The notes under the pieces were generated by a model, which had not been told where the DNA came from, searched no databases, and saw nothing but the letters and a program-made list of their open reading frames with translations. This document shows positions 36,061-48,830 of a stretch of DNA of 64,000 bases, piece after piece. The DNA comes from Megaleporinus macrocephalus (lineage: Eukaryota; Chordata; Actinopteri; Characiformes; Anostomidae), in assembly GCA_021613375.1 (NCBI GenBank), contig CM038711.1:15927076-15991075 (forward strand). Direction: 5' to 3'. Numbering within the stretch: position 1 is the first letter of the stretch; each line of letters starts with the position of its first letter. A program made the position numbers and the translations under genes.

Positions 36061-36530
36061 TACACTACCAGGTTTGAATTGTTGTTGTAGTTTTTGTAGT
36101 CAAGTTTTTGACTATTTGTCACAGTTCTTCCGTGACCTCTGCTCAGTGAATCTTCCATGGCACTTGCTCATATCTTGCTCAGGTAAAACTTGTGGATTTC
36201 TTAAGACTTTTTGGCTACTTCTAGTTTTTGACTATTTTTCAGTGTTTTTCTGTGACCTCTTCTCAGTGAATCTTCAGGATATTTGTGCATTAGGATTTTT
36301 GTTTTGTGTTAGGACTTTGTGTTTTTTGTATTTTTGTTGAACTTAATGGACTCTTTTCTAGCAGCTTGCTGAATTTATAGTTTTTGTATGGATATCTGTC
36401 CTTTTTGCATGTTCCCTGTTGGAACATCTTTTGAGTTTCCTCAGTTTTTCCGGTTGACTGCTACTCTTTGTAAATAAAACGTGCCTAATGGATGCTCTTT
36501 CTGTGTCTAAGCTTCCTTCCTCACAGCTGT
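36060..36530 (+). repeat. LTR-like or repeat-derived block with internal duplication
   Basis: Contains a 51-bp imperfect direct repeat, GTTTTTGACTATTTGTCACA at 36104 and GTTTTTGACTATTTTTCAGT at 36224, both ending TCAGTGAATCTT, 120 bp apart. It is followed by TTTGTAAATAAAACGTGC with a poly(A) signal (36473-36478). The GTAAATAAA arrangement near a boundary resembles the R-U5 region of fish LTR retrotransposons. No flanking copy, primer-binding site or coding region was seen, so at most it is a solo LTR. Confidence 0.4.
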
Positions 36531-36914
36531 TTAGGATTTTTTTTGTAATTATTGTATTATTGTATTTTATTACATAAAGCAGGCAAGCTTATGAATTAAA
36601 AATAATAAGCAAATCCTGTTTGACATCACAGAAACAATTAGTAGGGCAGAAGAAAGCTGTAAATAAAAATGAAAAGGTTTTTATTATAGTTATTTTGAAC
36701 CTGAAATGAGTAAGAAACTGTGTAACAGAGAATTGTTTTAATAAAATATTATATTTAGAATTCATCAGATTTTAAAAATTAAGATCAAATCTCAAAGCAA
36801 ACAATTTGACAATGATTAATGTAAATGATAATTACAATTTTATACATTGTTTTATTAGCTCACTATTCACACAGAGCACTTGAAATGCTAAATGACAGCT
36901 ATATTTATAGTTCA

Positions 36915-37200
36915 CAATATTTACAGTTTTTTCCAATTGCTAACACACTAAAATGACATGCATAGCAGAATTATTTAAACTGACACACAGAGAGCAAAAC
37001 TTCTTCTCAAGTCTCCAAAACTCTAAACTCGTTTTCTAGCTTTACACACATTTTGATATTTAAAATGGCTCTTTTTAAATACACTGAACACAGTTCTCTG
37101 CAAAACACACAACAATCTGACATAAAGTCACATGTTTGCCATCAAAACACTGCCATTCAAAATGACATAAAATATCATAAAAAAACCATTAAACATTAAA
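36915..37200. repeat. Fish interspersed repeat fragment (ACAGTTTTTTCCAATTGCTA family)
   Basis: Starts ACAGTTTTTTCCAATTGCTA and runs through CTCAAGTCTCCAAAACTC, TTTACACACATTTTGATATT and CTGACATAAAGTCACATG, a string I recall from a dispersed fish DNA-transposon-derived repeat. No coding capacity. Family name uncertain. Confidence 0.5.
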
Positions 37201-37984
37201 TAGTCAGGACTCATCAGCAGGTCCAAAGTTTTACTGACTAGAATAAGTCTGCATTGTAGTGTATGTACTTATGAAATAATATTTTAATGGGCTAAATCCA
37301 GCATAATTTTTTGTACATGCCACATTTTATGTTTTATTTTACCCCAGTATGTTAAATGTAACAAAAAATGTAATTCTGCATTTTTAGTTCTTTTTTGGAG
37401 AATTTGTCATGAATGGTTCTCTGCTGAAATCAATAAAGCTGAAGTAGTTAAATAGGGTTGGTAGTTGTTACTCTGAACAGGATGAATAGATACAGAAAAC
37501 GAGGTGGGGATTACAGCTTTTCTCTCACACACACACTTGTCAACTCTCACTCACGCCTATCTCAGGGCAGGGAGGGTGTCGTCATGGAAACAGGAATTGA
37601 GAGGAAAGCCTTTAAGATGGCCACCAGCTTGTGAATGAAGGGCATTCCTTAGCAATAGGGTGTCCTGCAGTGCGTCTGTGTGTATATGGACGGGGATGTG
37701 TGTGTGCGGTGGGGAGGGGTGGTGTTGAGGTCGAGTAAGTGTTTTCTTCTAAAGGAAGACTAAATAAATAGTAACTGCTGCTGTTTTAAGACATTTCTGT
37801 CAATTGGTACAGTATTCCATAAAAACAGCTGTTAAACAAACAGCCGTTTTCCTGTTAGGGTCCTGGCCCTAGCCTTACCACACTGCGCCTGAATACTAAG
37901 GTTTAGCCTAGGCTGCCTCTATCACAAGTACTGTCTTGATGAAAAGTTTGGCTAAAAATTCCAATTTACACAATGCTCAATTAT

Positions 37985-38140
37985 TTCCATCCATCCACCC
38001 ATCCAATATCTTTCGCCCAGGGTGGGGCTGGAGACAATCCCAGCATCATTGGGCTAAGGCGGGGTACACCATGGACAGGTTGGCAATCTATAGCATGGCC
38101 AACACACACTCACGCCTACAGGTAATTTAGATGTTCCAAA
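37985..38140 (+). repeat. Fish (CATC)n-headed interspersed repeat
   Basis: CCATCCATCCACCCATCC is followed by CCCAGGGTGGGGCTGGAGAC, GGGCTAAGGCGGGGTACACC, TGGACAGGTTGGCAATCTAT and CGCCTACAGGTAATTTAG. This is the order of a ubiquitous teleost repeat. About 150 bp survive. The short frame across it is not a gene. Confidence 0.75.
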
Positions 38141-39344
38141 ATTGGGTATGTAAACAATGGTATTATTTAATTTTGAGAGGGGGAAGACAAAAGGGATACC
38201 ATTATAGTGTCCAGTTTTCTTTAGTACACTACAATACTTCTACCTTGGATAGAACGTTGTCTAATACAATTTGTTTGTATGTGTAAAGGAATCAAGTCAT
38301 GAATGAAACTAATGGCTATGGTAAACATCAATAAAGGAGAAAAAAACTAAGATAAGTAAGCATAAATGGAGACTGTATAAACAAATGTGCTGTTTGCAAT
38401 TTAAACATAATAACAAAGGGGGAGCAAGAACATTTAAATATAGCTTAGTGCTTCTATGGGAAGCAAGGATATCAATGTCTTCTGCATAGTAATTAATTAC
38501 AGTCCGTAGTCTGACTCCAAAAAATCATGAACCAAATTGATTAATGACCAGATGTCATGCCGGTATCACTTTAACATATAAAATACTAGTTTAAAGAAAC
38601 CAGCACTGCTGAAAGACCTATTCGCACAGTGCATGATTTTTTTTGACAAAAAATATAGATGCAATGTCTAATGTAGTGGTCCTTTTACACCTAGTGTGCA
38701 CGTTTTTCTCTAAACATTTTAAAGTACTGCAACTAAATGGTGCAAAACACTGCATATATCCATCTACAAAAACACGCCAACATGGAGAAAGTTCCTCGCT
38801 TTATACAGGAGCTAAAGCTGACAGATTATACTGTAGGTATTTACATATATCAGCAGTCCCTGCTTCTGCTTGTTGCTTCTCTCATTGTAAAATAGCTGGT
38901 GAAATAATTGCAGGCATATACAGTTACTGTTACATTACTCACTGTCATTCTCCATACCTTCAGCTCTGCTCCTCCATATACATTAACACATTTATAGTTT
39001 GTGTGCTGCTTGTTGTCTGAGCTTGACAATGACAGTGGAGCTCTAATGTCAGGACAACCTTTACTGCTAATCTTAATTTGACATAGAATATTGACAACAG
39101 CCAATTATATTTTGTTGGTTTTAAGTTGCAAATAACCAAAATCCAACAATATCCAAATGTCTTTCTCCTGGAAGCTTTAGTTTTAGCTTTAGGAGTTTAG
39201 TTTAGTTTTAGTTTCTTTGCCTTTGCTATCTTCTTGAAGTTAGATATGTTCAGCAGGGTAATTGTGTTGTGATTAAGTGACTGATTAAGTTGTTGTTCTG
39301 AACGTTGTGGTGGTTGCTCCTTTGCAGCTTATTCACGACCAACT

Positions 39345-39560
39345 GAGCTGTCAGGGCAGCTGTGGTTTAGGTGGTGGAGGAGGTTGTCCACTAATCGCAG
39401 GATTAGTGGTTCAATCCCTGATTCCTCCTGTCCATGGCCCAAGTGCCCTTGAGCAAGGCACTCAACTGCTGCTACAACTGCTCAGTCTCCTGTGCTTCTA
39501 TTTAATTTTGGGGCTTAATTGTTCCCGAAGGTTATGTCTTTGACTTCAACATCTATCATC
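39345..39560 (+). mobile_element. tRNA-derived SINE
   Basis: The head has an A box, TGGTTTAGGTG (39363-39373), and a B box, GGTTCAATCC (39408-39417), spaced as in RNA polymerase III type 2 promoters. It is followed by CCAAGTGCCCTTGAGCAAGG, typical of a widespread teleost SINE, and a degenerate CATCTATCATCATCTATC tail near 39549-39566. Body positions between the boxes are too diverged to fold as a functional tRNA. Confidence 0.75.
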
Positions 39561-39644
39561 ATCTATCTAACCATGGAGCTTGACATTTTCATTTTGAACT
39601 AAAAATTTAAACATTTAAACAATTACTAAATTATTTTCATATTA

Positions 39645-39745
39645 TTATCGTTAATAATAATAATAATAATTTAATATTATTATTATTAGTAGTAGTAGTA
39701 GTATTATAATAATACTAACACTAGTATTATTATTATTATGTGATA
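39645..39745. repeat. (ATT)n/(TAG)n low-complexity tract
   Basis: Interleaved AAT, ATT and TAG trinucleotide runs, including TAGTAGTAGTAGTAG near 39690. Confidence 0.9.
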
Positions 39746-40180
39746 CTAAGTGAGAGTAAGTCATTAATTTGACACATTTGAAGTAAGAATGTCAAGATAC
39801 TATGTAAAAATGTTGACATGACTGCCTGATGTAGAGATGGACAAAAAATGGAGCCACTATTCACTATTCAAAAAGCTGACACCACTATAAAAATGTATTC
39901 TGTTGCTTTGTTCTGTTTTCAGATAACATAAAATTCATTTTTTTGCGTTGCATTTTACATTAACATCTTTTTTTGCAGTAAAGAGTAAAAATGAGTATGA
40001 ACTGAAAACAAAGCAGAATTACAGAAAAGCATTGTTTATTTTGTGGGCCCTAATGCTGTGTTTTGGTTAGACTGGGACATGGCACACTGCTGCATACGGG
40101 CCGAGTAACAATAACATGCAGGTAGCGGAAATCAGACCAGGGGGATGCTCACAGATCTGGAATGCAATAACAGACTATGC

Positions 40181-40185
40181 GCACA

Positions 40186-40251
<66 letters not shown>

Positions 40252-40280
40252 TACACACACAGACACAGACACACATACAC
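40181..40280. repeat. (CA)n microsatellite
   Basis: About 100 bp of CA dinucleotides with occasional AT and AG interruptions. Confidence 0.97.
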
Positions 40281-40886
40281 CTGGCATTAGCAGCAAGGCC
40301 ATCATCAATCATCCTAGCCTTCCTTTAGATGCTACAAGATTTTTGATCCAGTTCCATGGCAACAGCCAGCCAAAGCAACCAGATGATTTCAAATAGGCTA
40401 CATGCTTGTCTACGTCAGAAATATTTGATGATAATCTCTGCTCACTCATTTAATAATTACAAGTAAAATATACTCTGACAAACTAAAAAGATTTAATTTA
40501 TTATCCAGCATGTGTTCATCCAAGGTTCAAATGGAGTATAACCCTACATACTTATTTTCAACAAACAAACGCATTAACTCATAACAACTGCTAGACAAGC
40601 TTTTAAGAGTGTTGGTAATGATCCCATTCAATCTAATTAAGTTAAATGTGTTACCCAACATTGAGCTGAAGTAGGTTTTATGCATATGGGTTGAACTATA
40701 TCATTGTAGTTAATTAAAACAAGTTTGAAACAACAGCAAATGTGTGACCATGCTAATGTTTGCTGCATCTTTAGTGTAGTATAGTGTAATACACCTGGGC
40801 TGTGACTGATCTTCTACAAATCACTTGTTTGGAATGAACCTTGTGATTATGTGATTAAGTAACAGACAGAGGAAGCGGAGGTAATG

Positions 40887-40888
<2 letters not shown>

Positions 40889-40963
<75 letters not shown>
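40889..40963. repeat. (TA)n microsatellite
   Basis: About 75 bp of uninterrupted TA dinucleotides. Confidence 0.97.
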
Positions 40964-40964
<1 letters not shown>

Positions 40965-41759
40965 CAAATACTCCAACACATTTGCTGCTTGCATATATAT
41001 GTTGGCGATAAAGATGATAACTAATGTCGGTTTGAGGTTTTAACACAGATTGATGATAAGAAGGTGTCTGAATTCATTTTATGACTAAATAGATATAAAT
41101 AAAAGAGTAGGTATGTATTTCAGTCACAATACTAATCAGAACAATAGACACACAAAAACGCTTTCACTGCAGAGAATCATTTAGATCTCAGTCTCCAGCC
41201 ACAACTTCCAAAGGTGTCAGCTCATTGAGTGTGTGTGTATTTCTTTCCAAATCCCATATCCTCACAAATACCATCCAGCTGTCTTTCATTTTATACACGT
41301 ACCTTATGCTTTTTTACCTATATGATATCTCTAGATAATCAATATGAAGCCAGAGCAAAATCACACATGGATTAAGGGCAACTGAGTGTGTGTATGTTTG
41401 TGTGTATGGTAGGTATGCGGGATAGTACAGGGGAATACAGCAGTTTCAGCGAGAGTGTGTGCTTGTTTGTTTATAAGTGTGTATGTTTTGTCTGACTGTA
41501 CACTCGTTTTCACGTTGTTTGGTATCTATTCAGGAGATGAGAAGAGCTTTGATGTGGAAGGTTTGCAGCTGGAGCCCTGCCGGAACCCTGCATGATGGAT
41601 TGCTCTTCTCTTTGGGACAGCGGGATGAAATCTTGGGCAGATGTGAAAGAAGAGAGCTAGTTGCTGATGTCTTCATAATAATCTGCTTCTCACTGCCCTC
41701 TATCTCTCTATAATGGCCTTCCCCTCCCTTTCCTTCTGTATCTCTCTCTGTCTCTCTCC

Positions 41760-42020
41760 CACTTTCTCATGCCAGAGAGAGAGAGCATCTCTAGCCGTGA
41801 ACAATCTGCTCCATCCCTCCAGGCCCCGGCCACAGTTCGGGCCCCCATTATCTGCGCCTGTTCTATAGGCATAAATTGCTGCTCCCTGGGGGCGGCCCCA
41901 GAGACAGCCAGCCGGAGAGAAGAGAGATGGAAGTGCCTGGTGCAGCTCCTGTTTCAAATTAGCTCTGCTGGACAAAAGTCACCACAAAAAAGCAGCCTTA
42001 AAAAGCTTTGTGAAGGTCCC
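41760..42020. promoter_or_regulatory. Candidate regulatory stretch, upstream intergenic
   Basis: GC-rich non-repetitive block with a GAACAAT SOX-type site (41799-41805), TTATCTG GATA-type site (41848-41854), and CTGGGGGCGGCCCCAGAG, a GC-rich inverted repeat, near 41886-41903. It lies about 14.4 kb upstream of the inferred cdon start. Function is inferred from composition and motifs only. Confidence 0.3.
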
Positions 42021-42584
42021 TGTATTTGTATTTGGTTTATGTATTAAGTCCTCTGTCTCAGATAGCATTTTTCTTTTTTTTCAGATGAAACATGTGCATT
42101 AAAGGAATTTGGTCACAGAATTCATAACTATTTCTCATGCATTACACAATTGCATTATGCAACCATTAGGAATTTATGTGGTATGGTACGGTATCCACTG
42201 ATCTATAGGCAGTTTTTGTGCTTGTAAGCAGAGATGATGTGTTTTGTGGACGGAGCATGACAGTTAACATGTCGGTATCAGGTGTAGTAAGACAGAAATC
42301 TGGATCATCCAGACAACGTCTCTGGGCAGAAGCTGTCAGTTGTTGTACACTAATAAGCTAACTTTTAGCAATGTGGCAAGAATTTCTGGCTCATATTTAT
42401 TGTTAGGTCAATGGGCCACTTAAATGGCCGAAGTTACAGTGGCTGGACGTCTTTGTTTATCTTGTGGAAAAACCCAGCATCTATACAAAAAAAAACATTT
42501 CAAAAAGCATACACATCTCTTGGTCATGTCCAGGTACTTAAACACTTAGGTTTGTTGGATGTTGCTTATGTATTACAGACATAG

Positions 42585-45500
42585 CACTTTTTTGTATACT
42601 TTATTTAGTTTGCTTTTAAACATGACACAAACACAACAAGGGAAGAAAAAATAAAGAAATAAAGGTATAGAAATACAATAATTGCAAAAAAATACTAATA
42701 TAACATACAATATAAAAAGTGTAATGAGCCTGATGTACAATCAACAAATATGGATACATGTGAAATTCAAAAAGTCAGTCCATCTGGTCAAAGGAATCTC
42801 TTTTAATTAGTCAAAGAAGGGCTGCCACACCTTATAAAACTTTTCCAATTTATTTCTCAAAAAGTATGTAGTCTTTTCTAAAGGTATGCACTGGTTAATT
42901 TCAGAGATCCACATTTAAAAAGGGATATTGGTCTCAAGTTTCTAGGTACAAGCAAGACAAATTTTAGCTGCTATCAAAAGAATTTCAGTGAGCCTAATAG
43001 CACAACCACTTTTCAAGTTAAAATTGGTGAGATTACCCAATAGGCAAACTTTTGGTTCTAATGAAAAAGAGACACCATGAATCTCAGATAATGTGTTGCA
43101 AATTCTCTGCCAGAAGTCATATACTTTAGGGCATAACTGCATACAATGTAGAAAAGTACCATCAGTAAGGCCACATACACATAACAAAGTGGGGAAACTT
43201 TTGAATTAAAATGATGCAGCTTAGTTGGAGTATAATAAGGTTGGTGTAAAAAATTTAATTGATTCACTCTGTATCTAGAGCTTATAGTAGAAGTAACACC
43301 ATCTCTGCAAAGATCACCCCACCTATTTGGACCTATAGACAAACCCAGATGTTTTCCCCATTTAATTTTAGATCCATCTGGATTGTGTACTGACTTATTA
43401 GATAATAGGGATTTGTATACCTTTGAAATAATCCCAGTGAGTGGACTGTCTGAATAACATATAGATTCCAAAACTGACAAGGTTGGTAGGAGCCATTGAG
43501 CCCTTCCATTTACTCTGTTACTTTGTTATTAATCCCATATTCTTGTTTAAACTGGTCAAAGGACATAAAAACTCAATCTTTATAACAATGTTCCAAACTA
43601 ATAATTCCTTTGCCAAACCAGTCTTTAGCAATTTTATTTTGTAAGTATATTGGAAATAGGTTGTTGCCCCGCAAGGGAGTTCTGGGAGACAGGAACCCCT
43701 TGTGCCCAAGAGAATCTTGAATCTTCCCCCAAGAATATATTAAGTGAATAATAAGAGGATTATCTGTTGCAAGTTTAACTGAATTTAGATTTCATTTGTA
43801 CACCAGTCAGAGGAGGAATCATCCCCAAGAGCAGTTTCTTAGAGTCGCTATGTAAAATCTGAATTACAAATCTGGCCTGTGCTGCCCAATAATATTTTTT
43901 CAAAATCCGGAAGTCTCAACCCCCCTTGCTCAAAATCCAACATTAATTTATCTAGACTAGTTCTATGAGTTTTACCTCGCCATAAAAAAACGTGTTATCA
44001 ATCTATTAACTGAAGAGAAAAACTGATTTTGGTATTCGTATAGGCAGAGATTGAAATAAAGGAATTTGGGCAGAATATTCATTTTAACTATGAATATATT
44101 AAGAAATCTTCTTACGTTGTTTGAAGACAAACGTTTAGGTATAAAGCCTGTCTAATCCTGATTGATTAACTGGGGAAGAAATTTCTCCAGTCTTTTAGAT
44201 AGCATTTTAGTGACCAGCTTATAATCAGTATTGAGTATTGATATTGGTCAATAGGAAGCACAGTGGAGTGGATTCTTGCCCTTTTTATGAATAACTGATA
44301 TGATTGCATTTGCCTAATTAAAAACCTCCAGGAGAAGTGGAAACAAAAGATCTTTTATAATCTTTATAAAATTCTATAGGAAATCAATCTTCTCCTGAAG
44401 ATTTATTGGCTGGTAAAGACTGAATGGCTGCTTTTAATTCAAAAATGGAAAAGGGCTGGTCCAAGCCTCCTCGAGCCTGTTCATCCAAACTAGAAGTTCA
44501 ACTGAAGAGAGAAATGTATTTATTTCGACCATATCATTAGTTGAGTGAGAGACGTATAGGTTTATATAATAGTTCTTAAAGACATTGTTAATATCAACAG
44601 GATTATAAGTCACTGCACCACCTACATCGATTGCACTGATCGTTCGGGAAGTCTGTGTCATATTTAACTGCCAGGCCAAGACATTGTGTGTTTTTTCCCC
44701 TCGTTCATAAAAAATGTTGTTTGGATCTAGCAATGTCTCGCTCAGCCTAGTATGTATTCAACGAATTATATTTCAGTTTATGTTGTAGCAACTCCTTGTA
44801 GAGTTCTTTTGTGGGAGTCTTTTGATGCAATTTTTCACATATAGTAATTTTAGATTCCAGCATGTTTAAGTATAAGCAGTATAGTATAAGCGATACACTG
44901 ACCCCTAAGGTAAGCTTTTAAAGCTTCCCACAAGATAAAACTATTGGTAGAAGATGTCTTATTTGTTAAAATAAAGAAATTATTTTGATCCTTAAAAACA
45001 CACAAAAATTTCTGTTTCTGAGATGGATGGGGTTCCCTTATCCGGGGCAGACAATGTCAATACTAAAGGGGAATGATCGCTTGATAATCTAGGCAGGTAT
45101 TTAACCTCCAGCACTCTATGGAACCACTGATAAGACAAGAGAAAGTAATCAATACGGGAAAATGTACCGTGTGGATTAGAGTAGAAAGAGTATTCCCTTT
45201 CTATGGGGTGCTTCCTCCTCCATACCTCAAATAAACTAAGTTCTTTCATAAAGGCCAATGTATGTTTGGTTGCTTTGCATAGGGGGACTGGATTAACAGA
45301 GGATCTATCCAACAATGGGTCTAAACAAAAATTACCCCCCACCCCCCGACACCCCTATCAAAAGGGCACCTTGAGTTTGTGAGATCTGAAGAAAAACCTT
45401 GGTCATCTATATTTGGTACCCCCTGGATCTGCAAAAGAGCTTGAGACAACAAATGGGATATTTTTGTTAATCAAAATGGCAGTCTCTCTAAACTTAGTAT

Positions 45501-46600
45501 TGTATGAGGAAGCATAAACTTGCCCTAACCTTTCTCTCTTCAATTTTGCATGTTCTCGTTTATTTAAATGCGTGTCCTATAAGAAAACGATATCTGCTTT
45601 CAATTTCTTAAGATACGAGTAAACACGTTTCCTTTTGAGAGGGTTATGGAGGCCCTTAACATTAAATGTTACAAGCTTAATCATGTAAAATAATAAAAAA
45701 AATTCCGCAACCAGGCCGACCAATTCTAAATCCAGCCTCAGGAATAAATACTTCACTAATACTTCAATAAATACTTCAATAAATACTCCAAAACGAGTCT
45801 GAGTAGATGGAGCAAACTAGATCTCCTTTACCTAAAGATTTATATGCAAAAATTCACTCAAAATAAAAATCTGAAAGGTTCATTAAAGTCTAGAAAATTA
45901 ATGTTGGAACTGCTCCGCAGCCCACACGGTTAGGCATCACAGACAAATCTCAGCGCTTCTTCAGGTGAATCAAACTGACACATCGCTCCATTGTTGGAGA
46001 GAATTTTGAGTCTCGACGGGTAAACAAGGAAACAGGAGAAATTCTTCTGTTTTGCAGCCTTTAGAACTGGAACCATCTGTTTGCGTTATTTTACAAGATC
46101 CGTTCTCATATCGGGGTAGATGCTCACTCTTCCTTCGACAGTGAGGTCTCTCATTTCTCTAGCTCTTCTCAACACCTTGTCTCGGTCTTGGTAGTGTAGA
46201 AATCTGACCAGAACCGGTCTCGGAGGTTCACTCGCTGTCGGTCGAGGTCCTGAAGTACGATGCGCCCTCACTCAGCAAAAAACTTTACTGGGTCAGGGGT
46301 CTCCAGCCCCTCTTTCAAACCCACAATCCGAACATGGTTTCCCTTGCTGTAGTTTTCCAAATAGTCTATTTTCTGTTTAAGAGACTCGTTGTCATGCTGA
46401 AGCTGTTCTATGGTGCGTTCATGTTGTTTATCAGATCCTTTGTTAAGCCATCGTGATGCTCAGCTTCAGCCATTCTCCTCAAAACATCATTCACTGAAGA
46501 ATGTAGACTCTCGATCGAAGCCCTAAGTTCTGATGAATTTGAGTCTATTTTTTGGGAAAGAGTGTTATTTTCCTTCACGAACTTCACGCAGTAAAATCAC
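42585..46600 (-). mobile_element. Degenerate fish L1 (LINE-1) element with ORF1 and ORF2 remnants
   Basis: Read 5' to 3' on the minus strand. ORF1 remnants are at about 46600-46086, including a coiled-coil-like stretch and RPVLVRFLHYQDRDKVLRRA. The ORF2 endonuclease is at 45342-44992 (SRIDYFLLSYQWF, SDHSPLVLTL), with a linker at 44733-44434. The RT start is at 44250-44140 (ISILNTDYKLVTKM, then TGFI). The C-terminal region is at about 44095-42940 (VKMNILPKF; FLHCMQLCPKVYDFW; GCAIRLTEILLIAAK). A 3' UTR ends in AATAAAGTATACAAAAAAGT near 42585. ORF2 has many frame breaks and an internal deletion of the RT catalytic segment, so it is inactive. No clear target-site duplication was found. Confidence 0.88.
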
Positions 46601-46619
46601 AGACAATGTAAACCACTAG

Positions 46620-48830
46620 TACTGCTGTTGCTATTGCTTGTTTCATGCTGCAATATGCAGTATCCCCTCTATAGGGTGATCATTACAGGTTAGGGTCGTG
46701 CTACAGCCAAGCCACCTGCTTTTTAAGGTCTTAAACTTTTGTGTATACATCTTTGACCATGATTTCCCATAAAAAATGTCATTTATTTTATTCTATTCTT
46801 TCACCCTACAGCACAACAAGATATTTACTGCCATTATTCTTATTATTTTCTGTCACTGGATCCTTAGTATTGCTGTGATTTCGCTCTTCATGTTTCTGTT
46901 GTTTTTCTGCCACAAACAGTGCATGCACAGCTGCCAGTGATGTAACTGTTACGTCCACTCCAAAGGATTTTATAGGCTAATAAATACAACCAAGCTAGCA
47001 TTACCAGTCTTCAAGCTAAAAAAAAATTGCAATTCAAGAAACTTCTATAAAGGGGTGGTAGACATGTAGATATGTTTACAACAGATTGATTACAAGGTTA
47101 CTTTTTTATTTCAGTGTTCTGCATTAGTTAAAACAATCCTATCCAACGCTAATCTACTGATTACCCTAAATGCTGTGAAAAGTGAAATAAGTTTATTCAA
47201 GTGTGACAACCTCTGTTGTCTTTTCGGCCTGTTATTATTTTAAAATAACAATTTTACATGCTTATTTTTGACTAATAATATTCCATGCCTGTTACTTTAA
47301 ATGTTGTTGTCAAATCATCTCTTGCAGTTGAAGCTTTTCCAGGTTGGTGGAGAGGCAGCACATGGCTTGGGGTGTCTTGATTGTGGTATTGAAAGGCAGT
47401 TTATAGGCTTGTTACAGTGGAATAAAAGAGCTCTCCACAGAGGCATGTATTTCACAAGCCTCTTTCTCTCTCAGTCTAGCAGGCCACCCAGAGCGAAAGA
47501 GCTGTTTCTCTCCACTCTTTTGTCTTCTAATGTCCCTGTAAAACTACAGCTTACTTAGATCAGGTGACAGGTAAAATGCAACACCAGCTTTTAACAACAC
47601 CAGCATAAGCAGGTTGAGGATAACGAGTCAAGGAAGTGTAGGTGGTTGCACATCTGTATGATTTATTTTTTATCAATAATCAGTGAGCTCATGGCACTTT
47701 TTACATCAGACATTAACAGATTAGTCAAAAAGATTGCAGAAATCCAAGTCCAGGCCAATAATGAATAAGTCAAGGGTGACAGTGGCAAGAGGACACAGTG
47801 GACTTGGCTAGATCAGTTATTGGCTAGATAAGACTTTTTGTAGCTGGGAAAGTGTAAGTGTGGCTGGTAAAGTGTAAGTACAAAATAGGTGAGAGAACTA
47901 AGGTTGAAAGTTCAGTGATTTGACTATCAAATGGAGTGGGAATATGAACATCAGCACAAATCGGTAGAAACACAGATAGCCTGAGGCTGAAGAAAGGACA
48001 GATTGATGGTACTGCCGAGTGCAGTCAGAGGGCATGTGTTATTTAGGAAGATCCGGGCCAATGGGCTAAACATGCCAGGTGAAAAGGGGAGTCATCACTC
48101 ACACACAGGGCAGGGCATAACACAAACCACTGTAACTCATGTTTAACCTTGCACCATATTTGTACACGCAATGCAAACTGTTTAAAATGAGCATTAATAA
48201 GAATTTAAGTTTGAATCCCAGCTGTGTCATTTATGGCCATGTTTCCCTTTAGGCAGAGAGTTTCACTGAGATTTAAACAAAGTAATTCAGAGTTATTTAA
48301 TTTAAAAGAAATGTACTGACTCAGATTTTGCCAGTGTGGTGGTATGAGCAAAGGGGTCTCTATGTCTATAATGCAATTTTAGCTATTTTGTTTACAGTCC
48401 AAAACTAAACGTGTCTTTTGACTTGCTATATGGAATGCTACATGTGAGGAAGTACATAAGTTGACTCTGGAAACTAGGCTACACGTAGTTATTAGCGCAA
48501 GCAAGTGATGAAACAGTCTAAACTTGTTTATTACCATTTTTAACGAGCTCATTTGAAACAGCATAATATTTGTAACAAAATTATCAGTAAATAAACAAAG
48601 TAAATCAAACACACATCACCAATAATGCAATCATTAAATTTAGACCCTTAATTTAAAACAAAAAAAGCTAATTAAATAAATGCAGTAAAAACTTCAGTCA
48701 TTAAACGCAGACTCTGTGTTATTTTAAACGACAATCTGTAATCATTAAATGTAGATCTTGAATTGTTGCTGCTGTTCTGTTCGTACCGGTCAGATCTGGT
48801 CTGCACGGTTCTCTGGGTTGCGGTTCTCTA
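46620..48830. other. Intergenic, no gene recognised
   Basis: AT-rich sequence. A somewhat GC-richer patch at about 47330-47560 has an open plus-strand frame without a domain or signal. No mobile element was recognised. Confidence 0.65.

Noticed and set aside
42585..46600. Several independent host genes on the minus strand
   Set aside because: The frames fall in L1 order (ORF1, endonuclease, RT, C-terminal region, 3' UTR) with transposon-specific motifs and no introns.
42575..46625. Target-site duplication for the L1 (ACAGACA near both ends)
   Set aside because: Only 7 bp, misplaced relative to the 3' A-rich end, and imperfect outside it; likely chance.
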